Positions 57,790 through 64,000 of a stretch of DNA of 64,000 nt are shown piece by piece; within the stretch, counting starts at the first letter, position 1; the number at the start of each line of letters is the position of its first letter. Made by a program: the position numbers and the translations under genes. Under the pieces are notes generated by a model that did no database searches, was not told where the DNA came from, and worked only from the letters and a program-made list of their open reading frames with translations. This stretch comes from Corynebacterium sp. NML130628 (GTDB lineage Bacteria; Actinomycetota; Actinomycetes; Mycobacteriales; Mycobacteriaceae), in contig NZ_MLAL01000010.1 in assembly GCF_001875665.1 (NCBI RefSeq), positions 1 to 64,000 on the forward strand. Direction: 5' to 3'.

Positions 57790-58776
57790 CTAAGCCAGCG
57801 CTGGCACCACGTAAACTGCCAGCACAATGCACAGGATCCAGGCCGCGGCCAGCATCTGCAGCACGCGGTCTTCCAGGGCAATCTCGTCAGGCGCGCCGCC
57901 GTGACCACCGTCGACCTTGGCGGCGTAGCGCAGGATCGCGATGACGAACGGCACCATCGAAATCTGATACCACACCGCAGCCGCGCCCTCGACCGCGTTG
58001 GAGAGCTGGAAGCCCCACAGGGCGTAGCTCATCACCACAGCGGTGGCGGACAGCGTCCACACGAAACGCAGGTAGGTGGCGGTGTAGCCCTCCAGGGCCT
58101 TGCGGATCTTCGCGCCCGTTTCCTCCGCCAGCAGCAGCTCCGCGTAGCGCTTCCCGGAAGCCATGAACAGCGAACCGAACGCCGCGACCAGCAAGAACCA
58201 CTGCGACAGTTCAATGTTCGCCGCCACACCACCGGCCATGGTGCGCAGCATGAACCCGGACGACACCAGCGCGATGTCAATCACCGGGATGTGCTTCCAG
58301 CCGAAGCAGTAGCCCAGTTGCAGCGCAATATAGATGCCGATGACGAGGGAGAGGGCGAAGCCGTCCGTCGCAAAGAAAGAAAGGCCAAGCGCGGCGAGGA
58401 TGAGCACCACCGCCATGGCGTAGGCGAGGTTGATCGGCAGCATGCCCGAGGCGATCGGGCGGAAGCGCTTCGTCGGGTGCTGACGGTCACTGTCCACGTC
58501 GCGGGCGTCGTTGACCAGGTAAATAGAGGAGGCGCCGAAGCAGAACACCACGAACGCCAACAGCACATCCAGCGCGGTGTGGGAGGTCCAGGCCTCCGTT
58601 CCCGCCGCCAGCGGAGCCGCCAACACCAGGACGTTCTTCACCCACTGCTTCGGGCGAAGGCCCTTCACCATCGCATCGGGAAGATTCTTAGGCGGGACGC
58701 GGACCTGCTGGTAGTCGACGCCCTCGGTGTGGGGCTCCGGCTTCAAAAAGGGTTCGTGCGGTTGCGTGTTGCTCAC
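57790..58776 (-). CDS. ubiA: Decaprenyl-phosphate phosphoribosyltransferase UbiA
   Basis: A 328-aa membrane prenyltransferase (Rv3806c type), about nine helices. The two Asp motifs are present: YLVNDARDVDSDRQHPTKRF (NDxxD, then D in DSD) and, in the second half, DIALVSSGFMLRTMAGG. It makes decaprenylphosphoryl-5-phosphoribose, the precursor of the arabinose donor used by AftB and AftD. GTG 58776 overlaps the PAP2 stop as GTGA, with AAAGG about 9 nt upstream; the frame open to 58914 is not native. Confidence 0.93.
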   Translation of the reverse strand: MSNTQPHEPFLKPEPHTEGVDYQQVRVPPKNLPDAMVKGLRPKQWVKNVLVLAAPLAAGTEAWTSHTALDVLLAFVVFCFGASSIYLVNDARDVDSDRQHPTKRFRPIASGMLPINLAYAMAVVLILAALGLSFFATDGFALSLVIGIYIALQLGYCFGWKHIPVIDIALVSSGFMLRTMAGGVAANIELSQWFLLVAAFGSLFMASGKRYAELLLAEETGAKIRKALEGYTATYLRFVWTLSATAVVMSYALWGFQLSNAVEGAAAVWYQISMVPFVIAILRYAAKVDGGHGGAPDEIALEDRVLQMLAAAWILCIVLAVYVVPALA

Positions 58777-59276
58777 TTCAGCTGCCTTTCCACCTCGATC
58801 GTCGCTTTGGCGCACCCGGCGCCGAGCAAAGCACCGACAATAGTATCCGTCGGGTAGTGGACGCCAAGGAGGTTGCGGGAGAACATCATCACTGGCACCA
58901 GCAGCAGCGGCCACTTCTTGCCCGTGATGTCCATCAGGTGTACCGCGGCCGCGCCCGTGTTCGTCGCATGCGAGCTCGGGAACGAGAGTTTCGACGGGGT
59001 GGCCACGCCAATGTTCACGCGAGGGTCATGCGGCCTTGGGCGGCGCACAATCCGCTTCACGACGACGCTCGCCGCGTGCGCCACGAACGTGCCCACGCCC
59101 AGCGCCAGCCACTTCGAGCGCCTCTTTGTATCGACGCCCGCCCCGAGCCCCGCGACGGCCAACCAGCCAAGGTCGTGCTCGCCGAAGTGGCTCAAACCCC
59201 TGGCAGCCTTGACTGCCGCCGGGGAGTACGCCGCGTTCTGGATCGCGACGAGGATATCAGCTTCACGCTTGCTCAT
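58773..59276 (-). CDS. PAP2-type phosphatase (Rv3807c type)
   Basis: A 167-aa membrane protein with all three PAP2 signatures: VKRIVRRPRPHDP, LSFPSSHATNTGA and NLLGVHYPTDTIVGALLG. It probably removes the 5-phosphate from decaprenylphosphoryl-5-phosphoribose made by UbiA. It overlaps glfT2 by 14 nt and ubiA by 4 nt, so all three are translationally coupled. Confidence 0.92.
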   Translation of the reverse strand: MSKREADILVAIQNAAYSPAAVKAARGLSHFGEHDLGWLAVAGLGAGVDTKRRSKWLALGVGTFVAHAASVVVKRIVRRPRPHDPRVNIGVATPSKLSFPSSHATNTGAAAVHLMDITGKKWPLLLVPVMMFSRNLLGVHYPTDTIVGALLGAGCAKATIEVERQLK

Positions 59277-61221
59277 CGAACACCTTCCCCCAGTTCTCTG
59301 CGCTGGTCAGCGCCGGTTTCGCGGCTGCGTACTGCTGGCGCAGCTCCTGCCAGCGCTCCTTGATCTCTTCCTGCAGCGCCTTGGTTTCGCGCAGCAGGTC
59401 GTCGGCAAGCGCCTTGTTGCGCTTGCGGAACGCTACACCCGTGCCTCCCGCCGTGGCCACCGTCGCCGAGTCGAGGCGGGCCAGCGTGAACCAGCGGGCC
59501 TCCTCCGCGGTGAGGTTGAGCTGCGGTGCCTCCCAGTGCTCCTGGTTCTCCTGGGTGAACTGGTGGCGCAGCGCCTTGACTGCCCACGGGATCTTCTTTA
59601 GCTTGGCCAGACGCCCGCCGATGTTCTTGGTGGGCACGCCCGGCGCGCCCGTCGGCGCGGGCAGCTCGGTTGCGGAGGCGAGGACCTTGGCGTCGTCGTA
59701 GTTGGCGCGGATCTTCTGGATGCGCGGCAGTGAGGTCTCAAGGATGTCGAAGAGTTGGTCCGGCCCGGCGAGGAAGTCCTTCATGGCTTCCAGCTGGATG
59801 GCCATGGTGGAGTACTCCATGCACATGATGTGCTTGTAGGTGGACTTCAGCATGTTCTTCAGCATCGCGTCCGGGGCCTCCGGGCCGTACAGTGAGGCGA
59901 CGATGAGGCGGTTGCGCATGTGGAAGTACGCCTGCCAGTCGATGGCGTCGTCCTTATCGGCCCAGGCCATGTGCCAGATGGCGACGCCCGGCCACGTGAC
60001 CGTCGGGAAGCCGGCCTGCTTGGCGCGCAGGGCGTACTCGTTGTCGTCCCACTTGATGAACAGCGGCATCGGCAGCCCAAGCTTCTTCGTGACGGCGCGC
60101 GGGAAGAGGTTCATCCACCAGCCGTTGTAGTCCACATCGACGCGGCGGTGCAGGGCACGCGACGTCGTCTTGCGCGGGTCCAGCTCCTCCTCTTCGGTGC
60201 CCAGGTAGCCCAGCGGGTACTTGGCAAAGTCGTGGTCGTACACCGCGTGCTCCGCGGCGCGGAACATGAACACATCCTTATCGACGGCCTCTCCCGTCGT
60301 CCGCAACTGCGACCGGTCCTGCAGGTTCAACATCTGGCCACCGACCAGGATCGGGGCCTTCGCGTAGCGGGCGGCCTGCACCGCGCGCAGGATCGAATCC
60401 GGTTCGATGGCGATGTCGTCGTCCATGTAGAGGATGTATGGGGCGTCCGTGGTGCGCAGCGCCTCGTACATGATGCGGCCGTAGCCGCCCGAGCCACCTA
60501 GGTTGCCCTGGCGGAAGATCTGCAGCTTGCCCTGCAGGTTCTTCTCCGCCTCCTTGAAGTCCGGCAGGTCCGCCGGGTGCTGATCGCCCTGGTCAGGCAT
60601 CAGCACATCGGAGATCGATTCGAGCACAAAGGGGTCCTCTGCCAGCGCGTGCAGGGCGTTGACGGCGTCGCGAGGCCTATTGAACGTCGGGATACCCACC
60701 GCGACCTGCTTCGGCTCCGGGCCGGTAGTGCTGCCGTCCGGCATCGTCTGGGCCGCAGGCTCCTTGTCGGAGAACCAGCCCGCGTTGCGGATCGTCGTGT
60801 CGGACTCCGCCGTGACGTCGAACCACAGCCAGCCGCCGTCCTCGAAGTTGCGCAGCGGCAGCACGACCTCCAGCACGCCGTCGCTCGCCTCGGCGTTTTG
60901 GACAGCGATGCGCTTGCCGTCGTACTTCGAGCGGTAGATGGAGACAGTCGCCTGCCCCTCAACCTCCATCGCCAGCACAACGTTTTCCAGCTGCGACCAG
61001 CGCCGCCAATAGGATGCCGGGAACGCGTTGAAGTACGTCTCGAAGGAAACTTCCTCCCCGGCGGGGATGGATACGCTCGTCCGGTCCGCCCACGTCAAGC
61101 GCTGCTTGTTCTGCTCTGCCTCAATGAGGTACAGCATGCGGACGTCGTGCGGTTCGCCCTTCTTCGGCATCAGCACTCGCTGAAGGACTTCTACTGCAGT
61201 CGTGGTTTCCACAGGTCTCAC
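59263..61221 (-). CDS. glfT2: Galactofuranosyltransferase GlfT2
   Basis: A 652-aa GT2 enzyme that polymerises the galactan with alternating beta-(1->5) and beta-(1->6) linkages. N-terminal beta-sandwich, then VAVGIPTFNRPRDAVNALHA at the nucleotide site, LYMDDDIAIEPDSILRAVQA (DDD, metal and UDP binding), FIKWDDNEYALRAKQAGFPT (catalytic WDD) and VAIWHMAWADKDDAIDWQAY (His). GTG 61221, or GTG 61212, is the start; neither has a clear ribosome-binding site. First gene of the glfT2-PAP2-ubiA-aftB run. Confidence 0.95.
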   Translation of the reverse strand: MRPVETTTAVEVLQRVLMPKKGEPHDVRMLYLIEAEQNKQRLTWADRTSVSIPAGEEVSFETYFNAFPASYWRRWSQLENVVLAMEVEGQATVSIYRSKYDGKRIAVQNAEASDGVLEVVLPLRNFEDGGWLWFDVTAESDTTIRNAGWFSDKEPAAQTMPDGSTTGPEPKQVAVGIPTFNRPRDAVNALHALAEDPFVLESISDVLMPDQGDQHPADLPDFKEAEKNLQGKLQIFRQGNLGGSGGYGRIMYEALRTTDAPYILYMDDDIAIEPDSILRAVQAARYAKAPILVGGQMLNLQDRSQLRTTGEAVDKDVFMFRAAEHAVYDHDFAKYPLGYLGTEEEELDPRKTTSRALHRRVDVDYNGWWMNLFPRAVTKKLGLPMPLFIKWDDNEYALRAKQAGFPTVTWPGVAIWHMAWADKDDAIDWQAYFHMRNRLIVASLYGPEAPDAMLKNMLKSTYKHIMCMEYSTMAIQLEAMKDFLAGPDQLFDILETSLPRIQKIRANYDDAKVLASATELPAPTGAPGVPTKNIGGRLAKLKKIPWAVKALRHQFTQENQEHWEAPQLNLTAEEARWFTLARLDSATVATAGGTGVAFRKRNKALADDLLRETKALQEEIKERWQELRQQYAAAKPALTSAENWGKVFDEQA

Positions 61222-61311
61222 TTTCGGTGCCTAATTCAAGTTTCGCCCTAAGCGTAGTGCGTTGAGAGCCGCCGGTGCATGTTCGGCGCTCTCATACGTG
61301 GTGCGCATAAA

Positions 61312-61350
61312 AATCTGGCGGGCACCAACCCTCTCGTTGGTGCCCGCCAG
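61312..61350 (-). terminator. Terminator of the 24-aa peptide gene
   Basis: A perfect 15-bp stem CTGGCGGGCACCAAC/GTTGGTGCCCGCCAG with a 6-nt loop, followed on the minus strand by ATTTTTAT. It starts 17 bp after the tiny gene and isolates it from glfT2. Confidence 0.9.
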
Positions 61351-61367
61351 TTCGCGTTCGCGCTGCT

Positions 61368-61442
61368 TTAGTTCGATGCGCGGTCGATCGCCTCAAGGAT
61401 CGTGCGCGTATCGTACGTGAGCAAGTATTTGAGGAACTTCAT
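61368..61442 (-). CDS. 24-aa peptide with its own promoter and terminator
   Basis: ATG 61442 has GGGAGA 5 nt upstream. The product starts MKFLKYLLTYDTRTILEAID and ends RASN: a basic amphipathic start followed by a helix-forming stretch, without a cleavable signal. A complete promoter upstream and a perfect terminator downstream make it a single-gene transcription unit, which argues strongly for a real small protein or a regulatory RNA. I know no family. Corynebacterial small porins (PorA, PorH) are larger. Confidence 0.65.
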   Translation of the reverse strand: MKFLKYLLTYDTRTILEAIDRASN

Positions 61443-61498
61443 GACACTCTCCCTTCGGTTTTCATTTACTTTGTTGACCGTTTGTTAACTTGCTGTTC

Positions 61499-61527
61499 AC
61501 TTTAAAGAATTAGTGGGTGGAAGTCAA
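61499..61527 (-). promoter_or_regulatory. Strong promoter of the 24-aa peptide gene
   Basis: On the minus strand TTGACT (61527-61522), 17 bp, TAAAGT (61504-61499), close to the sigma-A consensus and the clearest two-box promoter in the window. It would give a leader of about 50 nt before ATG 61442. Confidence 0.7.
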
Positions 61528-61639
61528 GCATTTATTTTCACCCACTATCCTCCTTTTACGTTTCCGCAGGCCACGGCAGCTTTTCGACGCCCCCTTCGTT
61601 ACCCCTGTGACTGGTGTGAAACTGTGCTAGGTTGCAACC

Positions 61640-62155
61640 ATGAACCGCAAAGCCCTCGGAGCACTCGCCGCCTACTGCTGCGTCGTCATTGCGTTAACAA
61701 TGTGTAAAGCGTTTTTCCGCATCGGCTACCTCTGGGACCCGGCCAACCAACGCCGCCGCGGCCTCTCGTTACAGCCCCTCGCCGAGCTTCACGACGCCCA
61801 ATCCTGGTTCGCGCCCCTCTTCGGCTACGGCGGCAACATTGCCTTCTTCATCCCCGTCGGCGTGCTCGCATACGTCGCCTTCCGCGACGCCCGCTGGGCC
61901 GCCCTGTTCGGGTTCGGGCTGAGTGTGGCCGTCGAAACGGGACAATACCTCTTCGCGCTCGGCTATTCAGATATCGACGACCTCCTCATGAACACCGTAG
62001 GCACCCTGGTGGGCGTCGGCATCGCCCGCGCATGCGGCCCGCGACTGCACAGCTTTTGGATCGTGCTGGGCTACACGGTACCGCTCTGCTTCCTCGGTCT
62101 CATGCTCGCCGGCGAACGCCTCGGCGACCCCACCAAGGTCACCGAAGTCTACTGA
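61640..62155 (+). CDS. VanZ-like family membrane protein
   Basis: A 171-aa protein with four to five helices and the VanZ pattern: FGYGGNIAFFIPVGVLAYVA, SVAVETGQYLFALGYSDIDD (conserved E-x-x-Q and D-D) and LLMNTVGTLVGVGIA. VanZ proteins give low-level glycopeptide tolerance in some bacteria; the role here is unknown. ATG 61640 has TAGGTT 6 nt upstream. Confidence 0.85.
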   Translation: MNRKALGALAAYCCVVIALTMCKAFFRIGYLWDPANQRRRGLSLQPLAELHDAQSWFAPLFGYGGNIAFFIPVGVLAYVAFRDARWAALFGFGLSVAVETGQYLFALGYSDIDDLLMNTVGTLVGVGIARACGPRLHSFWIVLGYTVPLCFLGLMLAGERLGDPTKVTEVY

Positions 62156-62175
62156 CATGCACTAGCCTTGCAACC

Positions 62176-62316
62176 ATGGATTTTGTGATTGGCGGGGCAG
62201 GAATTTTACTCTCCGCGTTCGCGGTGATGTTCATCGCAGGCTCGACGGGCGCCATCAGTGCCGCCGCCTGCGCGATCATAGGCGTAGTGTTCCTTATTAA
62301 AGGTGCGCAACGCTAA
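62176..62316 (+). CDS. 46-aa two-helix membrane protein
   Basis: A protein made almost only of two hydrophobic segments (MDFVIGGAGILLSAFAVMFI and AISAAACAIIGVVFLIKG) with a basic end, GAQR. ATG 62176 has TAGCCT 7 nt upstream. Between the VanZ-like and protease genes, same strand. Family unknown. Confidence 0.6.
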   Translation: MDFVIGGAGILLSAFAVMFIAGSTGAISAAACAIIGVVFLIKGAQR

Positions 62317-62326
62317 GTTGATTCCT

Positions 62327-63070
62327 ATGCTTCACCGTGTAAAACGTGCCTGCAGCGCCGTCGCCGCCGCCACGCTCTTCTCCCTGACCGCCATCGTCGC
62401 GTCCGCAACGCCCGCTTCTGCGCTAGACGTCTACTCCGGAGACTTCATCATGCTGCAGCACGCAAATGGTGCGACGAACCAGTGCAGCCTGACCACCGTC
62501 GCCCGGCGTGGCGACGCCCTCTACGGCATCACCGCAGGCCACTGCCTGCGCGGACGAGTGACTCGAGTTCTTGCCTCCGACGGCCGCACGCCGATCGCCT
62601 CAAACATGGCCGACTCGGGCTTTGTGGAACGGGGCAAAGTGATCGGCGAACCAGTGGACGACATCGGCTGGTTCCGCCTCGACCCCCATGTGCGCTACGC
62701 CCACGCCATGCGCGGCGGCAGCCTGACCACCGGCCTCCTGAATGTGGACACACCACTCATCAACGCGTGGCGGAGCGTGTTTCCCGTCCGGCCAGTTGCA
62801 GGACGCGCGCCAGTCACCGCCGCCCGGCCCGGCAGCTTCATCTGCAAAGACGGCAGCCGCACCGGCCGCACCTGCGGCTTCGTATTCAACGTGTACCCGC
62901 ACAGCGGCGAGATCGTCGCGTTCCTCCCAGCAACGTCCGGGGATTCAGGCTCACCCGCCTACATCATGGAACCCGGCGGTAAGGCCCGCCTCGTCGGGGT
63001 ACTCAGCGGCGTCGGATTCGGACAAACAGTCATCGACGCCATCGACCCCCTCCCAGCCGGACTGTACTAA
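62327..63070 (+). CDS. Secreted chymotrypsin-like serine protease
   Basis: A 247-aa protein: signal peptide (basic HRVKRA, then AVAAATLFSLTAIVASATPA-SA) and an S1-type domain with the triad in LYGITAGHCLRG (His), VDDIGWFRLDP (Asp) and LPATSGDSGSPAYIMEPGGK (Ser). Two cysteine pairs are possible. No C-terminal anchor. ATG 62327 has TAAGTT 7 nt upstream. Its last 41 nt overlap the convergent gene at 63030. Confidence 0.88.
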   Translation: MLHRVKRACSAVAAATLFSLTAIVASATPASALDVYSGDFIMLQHANGATNQCSLTTVARRGDALYGITAGHCLRGRVTRVLASDGRTPIASNMADSGFVERGKVIGEPVDDIGWFRLDPHVRYAHAMRGGSLTTGLLNVDTPLINAWRSVFPVRPVAGRAPVTAARPGSFICKDGSRTGRTCGFVFNVYPHSGEIVAFLPATSGDSGSPAYIMEPGGKARLVGVLSGVGFGQTVIDAIDPLPAGLY

Positions 63071-63431
63071 GCAGCATCACGGTACCGACGGGAATAAGGA
63101 ACACACAAAGGTTAATAATCGGCAGCGGCATCCCCGCCCGATATTCCTCCCATCGTGCCGCCGCCATCGAACCCCACCCGACCACCAGGCACACCGCGGC
63201 AACCCACACGGCCACAATTGCCTTTCTGTAGCCGCGCCCTCGCGCGGCTTGCGTGAACCAGGCCGCTCCGCCCAGCGCGAGCAGCACGGTGACCGCCTCC
63301 ACGATGCCGGAGGCCAAGGTCATGGCGATGAAGTCCACGGAGTTGCCGAGCAGGACCTGCGTACCTATATCTAGCGCGAGGCACACAACCATCGCCGTCG
63401 CGTACGTCCGGAGAATGCTTCGAGGTTCCAT
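63030..63431 (-). CDS. Four-helix membrane protein, function unknown
   Basis: A 133-aa protein with four hydrophobic segments (ATAMVVCLALDIGTQVLL, GIVEAVTVLLALGGAAWF, AIVAVWVAAVCLVVGWGS, PIINLCVFLIPVGTVMLL) and a basic end. ATG 63431 has TACCAT 6 nt upstream; ATG 63437 is the alternative. Divergent from the MFS gene. No family recognised. Confidence 0.65.
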   Translation of the reverse strand: MEPRSILRTYATAMVVCLALDIGTQVLLGNSVDFIAMTLASGIVEAVTVLLALGGAAWFTQAARGRGYRKAIVAVWVAAVCLVVGWGSMAAARWEEYRAGMPLPIINLCVFLIPVGTVMLLSTVRLGGGRWRR

Positions 63432-63484
63432 GTGCACATGGTACAGAGGTTTGCCGTCCTGTCCCTTCGGAATGGTTCCCCATT

Positions 63485-64000
63485 ATGTTTGCGGCGGCAC
63501 TTGCTGCGTTTATCGCTACGTTTAATGAAACGTTCCTCAACGTCGGCTTCACCAACATCATGGCCGACTTCAACATTGGCGTCTCGACTGTCCAGTGGCT
63601 CGCCACGGCATACATGCTGGGCGCGGCCGTCATGACGCCTACCGCCGGCTTCTTCATCCGCCGCTTCAATACGAAGCCGCTGTATCTTGCAATGACGTCC
63701 ACGTGGATCGTTGGTGGCGTCATCACCTCGACGGCCCCGAACTTCGCGGTGCTTCTGGTTGGCCGCGTGCTTCAATCTGTTGGCACTGGCCTGTTGGTGC
63801 CGGTCGGCATGATGATCGCGCTGACTGTCGTACCGCGCCCCAAGCTTGGCACGTTCATGGGCCTGATGGGCGCGATGACGACGCTCGGCCCCTCGGTGGC
63901 TATCTTGGCCTCAGGCATGATCTTGGAGTTTTCGACGTGGCGTGCCCTGTGCTGGGCGTTCACTATCCTGGCGGTCATCGTGTTCCTGGTTGGCCTGGCT
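63485..64000 (+). CDS. MFS (DHA2-type) transporter, truncated by window end
   Basis: The first 172 codons of a drug/proton antiporter-type MFS protein run off the right edge. Helix 1 is MFAAALAAFIATFNETFLNV; motif NIMADFNIGVSTVQWLATAY, then AGFFIRRFNTKPLYL (motif A-like) and LLVGRVLQSVGTGLLVPVGM follow the DHA2 pattern. ATG 63485 starts inside helix 1. The same frame upstream (EWFPI) looks native, so a non-ATG start a little earlier is possible, but no GTG or TTG is present. Confidence 0.82.
   Translation, partial: MFAAALAAFIATFNETFLNVGFTNIMADFNIGVSTVQWLATAYMLGAAVMTPTAGFFIRRFNTKPLYLAMTSTWIVGGVITSTAPNFAVLLVGRVLQSVGTGLLVPVGMMIALTVVPRPKLGTFMGLMGAMTTLGPSVAILASGMILEFSTWRALCWAFTILAVIVFLVGLA

Overview
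The window is a high-GC chromosomal segment from a Corynebacterium (Mycobacteriales). The main reason for that call is an almost complete mycolate and arabinogalactan assembly locus on the right: accD4, pks13, fadD32, a Culp6-type esterase, two mycolyltransferases, aftB, ubiA, a PAP2 phosphatase and glfT2. The left and centre add an AftD-like arabinosyltransferase, a TmaT-like acyltransferase, a CmpL1-type MmpL exporter, GTP-dependent pck, a DIP1984-family protein and a DtxR-type iron box. Many starts follow the actinobacterial leaderless pattern of a TAnnnT hexamer 6-8 nt before ATG or GTG. I cannot assign a species.

Layout. 1-6216: VanW-family and GH3 lipoprotein genes, divergent from DUF2613 and aftD. 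6217-7600: hairpin repeats and two small hypothetical genes. 7647-10689: an iron-type ABC uptake operon under a DtxR box. 10613-13832: tmaT and the DUF3068 and membrane-protein genes. 13927-17450: an accessory patch with an amber-interrupted small ORF, a frameshifted secreted-peptide gene and its partner, a 56-bp MITE-like element, a fragment of an MmeI-type methyltransferase and a 49-aa hydrophobic peptide. Hairpin-repeat arrays border it on both sides. 17728-20387: DIP1984, a GT4 glycosyltransferase, a methyltransferase and a small exported protein. 20730-27580: a second accessory patch with a three-gene MacB-like ABC operon, an IS21 remnant, a sensor/regulator pair with a secreted peptide gene between them, and a decayed IS3 element. 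27724-34633: pck, trmB, NYN protein, cmpL1 and a flippase-like membrane protein. 34677-42330: a copper-resistance island (multicopper oxidase, CueP, CopRS, a broken copper chaperone, CopB-type ATPase) inserted between the cmpL1 group and accD4. 42419-61442: the mycolate and arabinogalactan locus. 61640-64000: VanZ-like, small membrane, serine-protease and MFS genes.

How it works together: FadD32, AccD4 and Pks13 make and activate the mycolate precursors. TmaT-like acetylation and CmpL1 move trehalose mycolate across the membrane, and Cop1 and Cmt transfer it to the wall. UbiA, PAP2, GlfT2, AftB and AftD build the arabinogalactan that receives it.

The most unusual feature is a family of hairpin elements of about 75-95 bp (12 copies in four clusters). 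They share a CCCAGGTCGCGA-like core but carry at least four different pairs of self-complementary arms. Also notable are three head-to-head gene pairs whose start codons abut or nearly abut, with each -10 box inside the opposing gene, and several very short peptide genes (24, 37 and 49 aa).
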